This document shows, in pieces, positions 43,031-50,216 of a stretch of 64,000 nucleotides of DNA. Below the pieces are notes generated by a model, which was given only the letters and a program-made list of their open reading frames with translations, had not been told where the DNA came from and ran no database searches. Positions within the stretch are counted from its first letter, which is position 1; the number at the start of each line of letters is the position of its first letter. The stretch comes from Phycisphaerales bacterium (GTDB lineage Bacteria; Planctomycetota; Phycisphaerae; UBA1845; UTPLA1), in contig JACKHI010000001.1 of NCBI GenBank assembly GCA_020639075.1, positions 4,712,001-4,776,000 of the forward strand, written 5' to 3'. A program made the position numbers and the translations under genes.

Positions 43031-44749
43031 TTATTGATTGAGGAGCGCGTCAACGAAGAACGGCACGTCGTCGACGTTCAGGACCAAGTCCATATTGACG
43101 TCCGCAATGCAGAGGTCGGATGCCGTGTTGGATGTCGATAGGACGGCGTCGACGAACGACTGGATGTCCTCGGCGTTGAGCAGACCATCACGGTTCATGT
43201 CGCCGGGCAGACCGCTGTAGGCCGTGAGTTGGCCAAGTGCGCTGGGCGAGCTGCCGCAGTCATTGGTGACGAGGCAACGCACTTGGTAGTTTTCGACGCC
43301 GTCGCAGGGGATGACTTCGATGTAGGTTTCCGCCGCATCGGGCTGGTCGGCGATGGCCCAGCCGCCGCACGGCAGCTGGACGTAGTCGACGTCCAACGCG
43401 AGCCAGGTTTCGGGATCGGTCTGGATCTCCCACTGGAACGTGAACGGCGCGGTTCCTGTCGGGTTGACGAGGAAGTAGCCGTATCCGTTGTAGCAATCGG
43501 CTTCGCTGGCGAACGTGGTGACGGCGACGGGATCACAGACGCGCGTCGGCGCGTCGTTGTGGCCCGTGATAAAGACGAGGGCGGAGTCAGAGACGACGGA
43601 GCCGCAGAGATTCGTGACTCTTACGGCGTAGAAGCCCTCGGTTTCCGCGTTGAGTTCGTCGATGGAGAGTTCGTCCGACGTGACGCTGTGGTAGTTGCCG
43701 CCGGCGCCGCCCTCGACGATGGGGAGGCCTTCTTTGAGCCACTGATAGGAGAGCGTCAGATCATTGCCGTCGGCATTGACGCGCAGGTCGACGGAATGGC
43801 CTTCATCGGCTGTCGTGCTGATCGGTTGTTCGAGGATGATCGGGCTGGAGACGCTGCATCCGCTGTCGGGGCTTGCGATGCTGGCGGTCATGACGTTGCC
43901 GAGCATGGGTCCGAGGACGTGGTTGCCGCCGAATGGACCGACGTTTCCGAGGTCCTGGAAGTACTCGGCCGTGAATACGACGCTCTCGTTGTCTTCGACT
44001 TCGATGAGGTCATTGATCACGGTCAGCGTCTGGCCGGGTGCGAGAAGAACAGGGGAGGCGTCGAGGGGGACTGTCGTCGTAACGACGGGATCGTTCGGCA
44101 TCAGGGATTCAAGCGTCACGACGCCCTGGCTGACGAGGGCGCGGCGTTTGATCCAGATGAACTGGAAGGGATCCGTGTTCATGACTGAGCAGGCGATGCC
44201 GTCGCCGCCGGTCGAGCCGGCGGCCAAGTCGGCGGTGATGGACGGCAGCATGGGTTGCGTGGCGGGCGCGGAACCGCCGCCGGGCAGGGGTACTTGTCCG
44301 TTTACCGTGGCGGATTGGCCGTTGACCATCCAGCGCACGTGAATCGCGCCGGCCGCGGACAATTGTCGGAGCGTGATGCCGAAGTGTTCGATGGAGCCGA
44401 CGGCCGTGAGGTGATTGGGGTTGCGATAGTCGACGATGGTCGAGTTTCCGCCCGGCGACAGCGTTACGGTCGGATTGCCGTAGTTGCTGTTGTGATAGGT
44501 GTGGACGACGTCTTCGGGGAAGATGTCTTCGATCTCGACTTCGAATTCATCGCATGGTTCATCACAGTGGTTGCCGCAGTCGAAGTTGGACATGCCACCG
44601 GTGATTGTGTAGCCCGTTTGGGCGAATGCCGGCGCAGCGGCAGCGAGAAGTATCGCGAGCGCGGCGACTTCAAGTGATCTCACTAGCATCGTGCGCAATT
44701 TGGCCGTTCCTGTTGTGTTTTGAATCTTGTTTCCATTCGAAGTCAGCAT
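43031..44749 (-). CDS. Secreted protein with Ig-like domain and C-terminal dockerin-like repeats
   Basis: A 572-residue exported protein with a signal peptide (about 20-44, ending AAAAPAFAQ) and an N-terminal Cys cluster (DCGNHCDEPCDEF). In the middle (about 300-400) is an Ig-like/PKD-like domain (ILEQPISTTADEGHSVDLRV ... LSYQWLKEGLPI ... YAVRVTNLCG). The last 60 residues are two EF-hand-like units, GDMNRDGLLNAEDIQSFVDAV and ADVNMDLVLNVDDVPFFVDAL. Strong AGGAG ribosome binding site, 6 bases from ATG. A terminator follows. Surface or matrix protein of unknown role. Confidence 0.85.
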   Translation of the reverse strand: MLTSNGNKIQNTTGTAKLRTMLVRSLEVAALAILLAAAAPAFAQTGYTITGGMSNFDCGNHCDEPCDEFEVEIEDIFPEDVVHTYHNSNYGNPTVTLSPGGNSTIVDYRNPNHLTAVGSIEHFGITLRQLSAAGAIHVRWMVNGQSATVNGQVPLPGGGSAPATQPMLPSITADLAAGSTGGDGIACSVMNTDPFQFIWIKRRALVSQGVVTLESLMPNDPVVTTTVPLDASPVLLAPGQTLTVINDLIEVEDNESVVFTAEYFQDLGNVGPFGGNHVLGPMLGNVMTASIASPDSGCSVSSPIILEQPISTTADEGHSVDLRVNADGNDLTLSYQWLKEGLPIVEGGAGGNYHSVTSDELSIDELNAETEGFYAVRVTNLCGSVVSDSALVFITGHNDAPTRVCDPVAVTTFASEADCYNGYGYFLVNPTGTAPFTFQWEIQTDPETWLALDVDYVQLPCGGWAIADQPDAAETYIEVIPCDGVENYQVRCLVTNDCGSSPSALGQLTAYSGLPGDMNRDGLLNAEDIQSFVDAVLSTSNTASDLCIADVNMDLVLNVDDVPFFVDALLNQ

Positions 44750-45267
44750 TGTCTACTCCTTGTTTCAGGCCGGGCGCGTTTCCAAGCGGAATTCGTGGCG
44801 CCGTGACTCGCCTGCCTCGGATTGCAGTAAACGCGATTTGTTCTTAAGGAAGGGCGTTTGTGCAAAAGTTGCACGGGCGATTTGCGCTTATTTTGCAGAG
44901 TCAATCGCGTCGTGTGGAAGGGCACGACAGCGCGTGTGAATGTGCACGTCGGGGTCGAGACGCAAGGGGGTATTCAACCAATACTCGCGTATTTGGCGGA
45001 TTGTCTAAATAGAGGATATGGCGCGAGACAAATCGCAAAATGCGCCTGCCGACGTTGGGATTGCGGAACGAAGTAAGGTGAAGTGTGTTTGAGGATGTCC
45101 GCTGTTAGAGGAGAAGTGTGCCGTTCTTATGGCAGTATGGGAATCTGAGATCGCAGTTTTCTGCATATGTGACAATTGCCGGCGCATTTACCGTGTGTGC
45201 ATCGGTCCGCCGCGTGGGTGCGGCGTTTCGGATGTATCCGTTGGTCGCGAGTGTATTGAGGAATCAT
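44750..45267. other. Gene-free region with GTGCAA inverted repeat
   Basis: No gene is visible. A GTGCAA-AAG-TTGCAC inverted repeat lies at 44860-44874, about 110 bp before the leftward Ig-like gene, with TTTGC motifs at 44881 and 44892. Confidence 0.45.
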
Positions 45268-45302
45268 GGAAAGCGGCCGGCATCGTCCGCCGGCCGCTTT
45301 CC
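45268..45302 (-). terminator. Stable hairpin after the PEP-CTERM gene
   Basis: GGAAAGCGGCCGGC (45268-45281), 7-base loop, GCCGGCCGCTTTCC (45289-45302), starting 30 bp after the stop codon. There is no T-run on the minus strand and only ATTTT on the plus strand, so it may be an mRNA-stabilising stem or a weak bidirectional terminator. Confidence 0.6.
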
Positions 45303-45332
45303 ATTTTCAGAGATGCGCCGTGGTTCTGCGAA

Positions 45333-46031
45333 TTATGCGGTCTTGATGCGCGATTGGCGGCGAACGATGCCGACTGCGGCAAGGCCGACGAGCAAGATCG
45401 TTCCGGGCTCGGGGGCGGTGACGATTTCGCCGTTGAATCGGATGTTCTGGCCGACATCCGGGAGGCCGCCGCCGGCGCCGCCGGGGAGGTGATTAGCGAA
45501 TCCCATGGTGATGGCCGGATTGAGAGTCGTTGCGTAGAAACGAAATTCGATCGAACCGCCGACAGCGCCGAGAATGGAGAGGTCCGTTGTGCGATCTGTG
45601 ACGACGCCGGGCATCGTCAGCGAAAAGGCGTCGATATCGCTGGCGAATCCATCGAGGCTGGTACGGACGTGGAACGTCGTCAGCGTGCCGGAGTGGGGCA
45701 GGTCCTCTACGGAGTAGGTCATGTTGGAGAGATTGAGGAGTTTGCCCGGATCGACGGTGAAGGTCGTCGTGATGTACCTCGACGCATTGACTGTGGGGAC
45801 CCATCCGTTGAATCGGAAGTGATTCGCGATCGTGGCGTTGGAGAGACTTCCCATGGTTGCCGTCATCGGCGTGGCGCTGACTTCCGGCGCACCGCCGGGA
45901 ATGGGTGCGAGAGTGGAATAGCCTGATGCCATCTGCGGAATGTCGTAGCCGACAATCATGGACGCGTGTGCCGCAGCTGCACCGAACAGCGTCGCTGCGA
46001 TCATTAACTTCATGACGAAACGTGACTGCAT
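45333..46031 (-). CDS. PEP-CTERM sorting domain protein
   Basis: A 232-residue exported protein with an N-terminal signal (KLMIAATLFGAAAAHAS) and a beta-rich mature domain. The C-terminus is a canonical PEP-CTERM signal: PEPGTILL, a hydrophobic helix and then RRQSR, which exosortase would cleave in species that have one. No exosortase or EPS genes are in the window. The AAAGGGG ribosome binding site is 5 bases from ATG. It is the only PEP-CTERM protein here; its neighbours instead use dockerin-like tails. Confidence 0.88.
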   Translation of the reverse strand: MQSRFVMKLMIAATLFGAAAAHASMIVGYDIPQMASGYSTLAPIPGGAPEVSATPMTATMGSLSNATIANHFRFNGWVPTVNASRYITTTFTVDPGKLLNLSNMTYSVEDLPHSGTLTTFHVRTSLDGFASDIDAFSLTMPGVVTDRTTDLSILGAVGGSIEFRFYATTLNPAITMGFANHLPGGAGGGLPDVGQNIRFNGEIVTAPEPGTILLVGLAAVGIVRRQSRIKTA

Positions 46032-46485
46032 GCTTACCCCTTTGCTTCAATACCTTGACGACTACCGCCGCAGCCTGTGGCGGCGGCGTGCATTACACTA
46101 TGTGACGTTGGTTGTTCGCTGTCGCCGTTGATCGACCGATGACGGCCGGTGGCGCCGCGCACTTCCCCCAATTCGATGCAAGAGACGATTTTACAAACTT
46201 CGCGTCTGTGATCCAAAGCCCGTGGCGACCGGCGTCGTGCGTCGATCGCCTGGCGACGCGGCGTGGATCGCCCCGACGTTTCTCATTGGATGACGGACGA
46301 GCCCTTTTGTCGGCTAGCGATTGTCAAAGAATCTGTGGAAAGACCCTATAATCACTGATGGCCGGTGTGTGAGCGTGTGTTCGGCGGGGAATCCGAGAGC
46401 CGGCGGGTTTCTGCTTCGCGACGGACGGGGGTTCCCTGCACTCGACCAACAGGTACTCATGATCGTTTTCTTGTCCTAGAGAGAC
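46032..46485. other. Intergenic region with a strong -10 element
   Basis: No gene is visible before the small protein at 46486. It holds the leader of the PEP-CTERM gene and the promoter-like sequence at 46321-46352. Confidence 0.45.
46321..46352 (+). promoter_or_regulatory. Putative promoter for the 34-residue membrane protein
   Basis: A perfect TATAAT at 46347-46352; the best -35 is TTGTCA (46321-46326) at 20 bp spacing, wider than ideal. The start codon of the small gene is 134 bp further on. Confidence 0.45.
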
Positions 46486-46590
46486 GTGGGAAGTAATCCG
46501 GATCGGAGGTGGCGCAATGATGTCTGGTTCTTCGGATTCATCGGGGTACTGATCGTATTTGCGTTGATCAAGTGGTGGATGGATCGATGA
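46486..46590 (+). CDS. 34-residue single-pass membrane protein
   Basis: A short frame from GTG 46486 to TGA 46590. It encodes a charged N-terminus (VGSNPDRRWRND), one clear transmembrane helix (VWFFGFIGVLIVFALIKWW) and a short MDR end. Positive residues flank the helix on both sides. The hydrophobic run and Trp caps are far from random for GC-rich DNA. AGAGAG lies just before the GTG, and a TATAAT promoter is upstream. The next ATG within the frame is near its end, so GTG is the only reasonable start. Function unknown; small subunits of membrane complexes have this look. Confidence 0.6.
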   Translation: MGSNPDRRWRNDVWFFGFIGVLIVFALIKWWMDR

Positions 46591-46819
46591 CGACGCGTTG
46601 GTGTTGGCTGCGAGGTACCCGGTTGTTCTGACAGGAGGTGACGGCCATTGAGCTGCAGGTCTGCGTTCGTCATGCGTGGGCGATCCCGCGGCGCGGACTG
46701 CGTTTTTCAGGGCGTCGCGTCGTATGCTGCGAAATCTGGCATGGGGACGTGTCGGCCGCCGTCAAGCATCGTCGAATTTCTTGGGATGGCGTCGCAATCG
46801 GGCGTAGAATAAGGACGTT
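46591..46819. other. Spacer with an isolated consensus Shine-Dalgarno sequence
   Basis: AGGAGGTG at 46633-46640, complementary to the 16S 3' end, is followed by ATTGAG (non-ATG). Short frames that follow from GTG 46638 or TTG 46648 are not protein-like. No gene called. Confidence 0.4.
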
Positions 46820-48592
46820 ATGCCAGCCATAGGGGTGACGATGCGCGCATTGGGCGAATTCAGAGTCAATCCGCCGGACCGGCGCAGCGTGCGCGCCACT
46901 GGATTCTTCCGCGGAGTCCCCGAGTGGTGTCGTATCGCCTGCATGGCGTTCGGCGTTGCGGCGGCGCTTCTCTTGTCGGCGTCCGACGCACTCGGGCAGT
47001 TTCCCAGCTTCAAGAGCACGCGTCCCGCGGGACCGAAGGAGATTCTCAAGCCGCTGCCGGCGGAGAAGCCGACTCCTCCCGATGTGAAATTCGGCAAGTT
47101 CAGACCGTTCAACGCGATCGATCGGTTCATTCTCGATCGGATCAAGACGGAGAAGATCCGGCCGAAGAACGTCTGCGATGACTGGACGTTCGCCAGGCGC
47201 GCGAGTCTCGATCTCGTCGGGATCGTCCCGGCGCTAGAAGATCTCGAACTGTATATGCGTTGGGAGAAGGACGAGCGCCGGGCGAAGTGGGTCGATCTGT
47301 TGCTGGAGCAGCGTTACTACGCGGATCGATGGACGATTGTATTCGGCGATCTGCTGCGGGAGCAGGGCCGTGTGCCGGGGGCGCCTGCGAACGGGCTGCG
47401 CGACTATCTGCACGCGGCGTTCGAGAAGAACATGCCGTTCGACGAACTGGTTCGAAGCCTCGTTTCAGCGGAGGGCGACAGTGAGCGCAATCCTGCGACG
47501 GGATTTCTGTTGCGTGATCGGTTGGACGCCGATGTGCTGGCCGTCTCGGTGACTGACGCGTTTCTCGGTGTGTCGTTGAAGTGCGCGCAGTGTCACGATC
47601 ATCCGTTTGACTATTGGACGCAGGACGACTTCAAGGGGATGGCGGGCTTTTATCGCGGAACGCGGCGCGACTTTTCGAATTCCGACACTGACGGGCAGCG
47701 ACCCACGTTCGGCGTGCGTCACAATCCGCGTCGTGCGGAGGGTCGGTTCCTGACGGGCGCCGTGTCCTCGCTCGGCGATGGACCATCCGCGCTGGCTGAG
47801 TTGATTACATCGCGCGACAACCCGTACTTCGCCCGCGTGATCGTCAATCGGCTCTGGGAGCAGATGATGGGCGTTGGGCTCGTGAATCCGGCGGGCAATC
47901 TCAGTCCGTTGAATCCGCCGTCTCATCCGGAGTTACTTGACTGGCTGGCCATCGAGTTCATCGACAGCGGGTATGACGTCAAGCATATGCTGCGTTTGAT
48001 CGCGACGTCGCGCACGTATCAGCAGACGAGCTCGGAATCTCTGACGACATGGGCGAGCGTTGTGCGGCACAACAAGGAGACACCGTCTGAGGAGGACGAT
48101 CTCGTGCCGGGTTCGTTGTATGAAGGCATGCGATTGCGGCGGATGTCGGCGGAGCAGATCAACGATTCCATCCTGGTGTCGACGGGTTACTACCCGGGCG
48201 GATATCGCGGAAACATGCCGTCGGCGAAGACGACGTATCCGCCACGGCCTCGGAGCTTTCTGCGAATCTTCGGGGCGTCGGATCGCGAGACGCTACCGGA
48301 CGGCACTGCGGACGGCAGCATCCAGCAGGCGTTGTCGCTGATGAACGGGGACTTCGTGAACGGGGTGGTTCGTTCGCACCCCGGCCATCCGATCGTTCGC
48401 TGGCGAGCGGCGCGCCGTCTCAACACGAAGCAGCTTGTCGATGCGATTTTCTATCAGGTTCTGACGCGCGAGCCGACGCAGCAGGAGCGAAAATGGGCGA
48501 TGGACGTGATCTCCGACAGTCGCGGCGACGCAGGTTGGGAAGATCTGCAGTGGGCGTTGTTCAATACGCGGGAGTTTCAGTTTATTCGGTAG
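46820..48592 (+). CDS. DUF1549/DUF1553 domain protein (planctomycete cytochrome-like)
   Basis: A 590-residue exported protein of the family that is expanded in Planctomycetes. DUF1549 covers the first half: the start AIDRFILDRIKTEKIRP, the catalytic-looking FARRASLDLVGI, and Cys255-x2-Cys258-His259 (CAQCHDHPFDYW), which resembles a c-type haem site. DUF1553 covers the second half (RDNPYFARVIVNRLWEQMMG, then RRMSAEQINDSI and AARRLNTKQLVDAIFYQVLTREPT). A signal segment lies near residues 41-60 (CMAFGVAAALLLSASDALGQ). ATG 46820 is used; ATG 46841 is possible. It precedes its usual partner, a DUF1501 protein, by 290 bp. Confidence 0.92.
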   Translation: MPAIGVTMRALGEFRVNPPDRRSVRATGFFRGVPEWCRIACMAFGVAAALLLSASDALGQFPSFKSTRPAGPKEILKPLPAEKPTPPDVKFGKFRPFNAIDRFILDRIKTEKIRPKNVCDDWTFARRASLDLVGIVPALEDLELYMRWEKDERRAKWVDLLLEQRYYADRWTIVFGDLLREQGRVPGAPANGLRDYLHAAFEKNMPFDELVRSLVSAEGDSERNPATGFLLRDRLDADVLAVSVTDAFLGVSLKCAQCHDHPFDYWTQDDFKGMAGFYRGTRRDFSNSDTDGQRPTFGVRHNPRRAEGRFLTGAVSSLGDGPSALAELITSRDNPYFARVIVNRLWEQMMGVGLVNPAGNLSPLNPPSHPELLDWLAIEFIDSGYDVKHMLRLIATSRTYQQTSSESLTTWASVVRHNKETPSEEDDLVPGSLYEGMRLRRMSAEQINDSILVSTGYYPGGYRGNMPSAKTTYPPRPRSFLRIFGASDRETLPDGTADGSIQQALSLMNGDFVNGVVRSHPGHPIVRWRAARRLNTKQLVDAIFYQVLTREPTQQERKWAMDVISDSRGDAGWEDLQWALFNTREFQFIR

Positions 48593-48737
48593 CGCCGAAG
48601 TGTTGCGGCGGAAGCGTGTATTACAGAGTGTCGAATCTTCGACAGCGATTATCGAGTCGGCGTATGGTTGATGACCAAGGTGTTTCATTTGTCGTATCGG
48701 CAGAGTGTTTGTAACACCCTTTTAGGGCTTGGTGAGT

Positions 48738-48801
48738 CCCGGGTTGGCGAACCCAGGTTCGCGCGAAAGCCGCATGCGCGGCTTCCGCTTTACCCTGGGT
48801 T
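48738..48801 (+). promoter_or_regulatory. Alternative hairpins between the DUF1549 and DUF1501 genes
   Basis: AACCCAGG at 48750-48757 can pair with CCCGGGTT at 48738-48745 (one mismatch, four-base loop) or with CCTGGGTT at 48794-48801 (perfect), the latter enclosing the inner stem AAGCCGC (48767-48773) / GCGGCTT (48778-48784). The two pairings exclude each other, as in attenuators. The DUF1501 start lies about 80 bp further on. Confidence 0.5.
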
Positions 48802-48882
48802 GACTTGTGCCACGCTTTCAGCATGCGGAGGTTGCGCCGTGCTGGAATTCGCGGCGGTCCGGTTGATGCGAGGGCATTGCGG

Positions 48883-50184
48883 ATGCTGAATTACGATTGC
48901 CAGGGTTGTGAAAGTTATCGCGCGATGAGTCGGCGCCAGTGGTTGCGCGCCGCCGTCGGCGCCGCCGGGGGGGCGGGATTCCTGGGGCTGCTCGATCCGC
49001 GCGTGCTCTATGCGAAACCGTCGAAGGATCGCACGGCTGAGAGTGTCATCGTGCTGTGGATGGGCGGCGGGATGAGTCATCTGGACACGTTCGATCCGGC
49101 GCCCGGAACGGAGCACGGCGGTCCCTTCGCGGCGATCAACACGTCGGCCGAGGGGATTCGGATTAGCGAGCATTTGCCGCAACTGGCGAAGGGCTTCAAA
49201 CATCTTTCGCTGATTCGGAGCATGACGAGCAACGAATTCGATCACTCGCGCGCGACGTACCTGATGCACACGGGTTATCCACCACTGGCGAGCATGCAGC
49301 ATTCGACGCTGGGTTCGATCGTCGCCAAGTACAAGGGGCGCAGCCCGCGCGACGAGAATCTGCCGCCGTACGTGAGCATCGGGATCGACTGGGCGGCCGG
49401 TTATCTCGGGCCGAAGTACGCACCTTATTACATCGGGAACGCGCGGCAGAGCGATGCGACGCTGGCGCCGCCGCGGGGAATCGGTCGCGAGCGATTCCGG
49501 CGACGACTGAAGCTTCTGAATGACATGGATCGGAGTTTCAAGGCGAAGCATCGTAAGAACGACGCGTTGAAGGCCTTTGCCGAGCATTACAACGCGGCGC
49601 TTTTGATGATGCGGCCGAAGACGGCGCGGGTGTTCAACCTGGATGAGGAGCCGACGGCTGTCCGCGAGTCGTACGGGAGCGAGTCGGCGTTCGGTCAGGG
49701 TTGTCTGCAGGCGCGGCGGCTGGTGCAGGCGGGGGTGCGCTTCGTCGAGGTCTCGCTGGGCGGCTGGGATACGCACGCGAACAACTTCGAGTCGGTGCAG
49801 GCGAAGAGCGCGGAGCTCGACCAGGGGGCTGCGGCGTTGATTTCGGATCTGATCAAGAAGGATCTCTACGATCGCACGGTTGTGATCATCGCCAGCGAGT
49901 TCGGCCGCACACCGCGGATCAACGACAACCAGGGGCGCGATCATTTTCCGCAGGTGTGGAGCATTGCGGCGGGCGGCGGGGGGCTGCTGGGCGGTCGGCT
50001 CGTCGGGGCGAGCGACGCGGGACGATCTGTTGCGGATCGGGCCGTGCGCGTCGGCGATCTGCACGCGACGATCTGCAAGGCAATCGGCGTGGATTACGCG
50101 CAGACGAATTACTCACCGGACAAGCGGCCTTTCCGGATCGTGAAGGATCCGGACGCGCGGCCGATTGGGGAGTTGTTCGGGTAG
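48883..50184 (+). CDS. DUF1501 domain protein (Tat-exported, sulfatase-like fold)
   Basis: A 433-residue protein of the DUF1501 family, usual neighbour of DUF1549/DUF1553 proteins. The N-terminus has a twin-arginine motif SRRQWL (16-21) followed by a hydrophobic segment (AAVGAAGGAGFLGLL), so export is likely through Tat. The body has the alkaline-phosphatase/sulfatase-like layout seen in the family: VLWMGGGMSHLDTFDP near the start, DTHANN, and IASEFGRTPRINDNQGRDHFP near the end. I chose ATG 48883, with AGGG ahead of it; the ORF starts at 48805 but that part is unlike the family. Enzymatic activity of DUF1501 proteins is unknown. Confidence 0.92.
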   Translation: MLNYDCQGCESYRAMSRRQWLRAAVGAAGGAGFLGLLDPRVLYAKPSKDRTAESVIVLWMGGGMSHLDTFDPAPGTEHGGPFAAINTSAEGIRISEHLPQLAKGFKHLSLIRSMTSNEFDHSRATYLMHTGYPPLASMQHSTLGSIVAKYKGRSPRDENLPPYVSIGIDWAAGYLGPKYAPYYIGNARQSDATLAPPRGIGRERFRRRLKLLNDMDRSFKAKHRKNDALKAFAEHYNAALLMMRPKTARVFNLDEEPTAVRESYGSESAFGQGCLQARRLVQAGVRFVEVSLGGWDTHANNFESVQAKSAELDQGAAALISDLIKKDLYDRTVVIIASEFGRTPRINDNQGRDHFPQVWSIAAGGGGLLGGRLVGASDAGRSVADRAVRVGDLHATICKAIGVDYAQTNYSPDKRPFRIVKDPDARPIGELFG

Positions 50185-50216
50185 GCGTCGCGATGCCGCT
50201 CGGCGCCGCTCCTGCG

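Noticed and set aside
42795..43037. Plus-strand ORF through the 16 bp array
   Set aside because: The array period is not divisible by three, and the protein has no sensible features.
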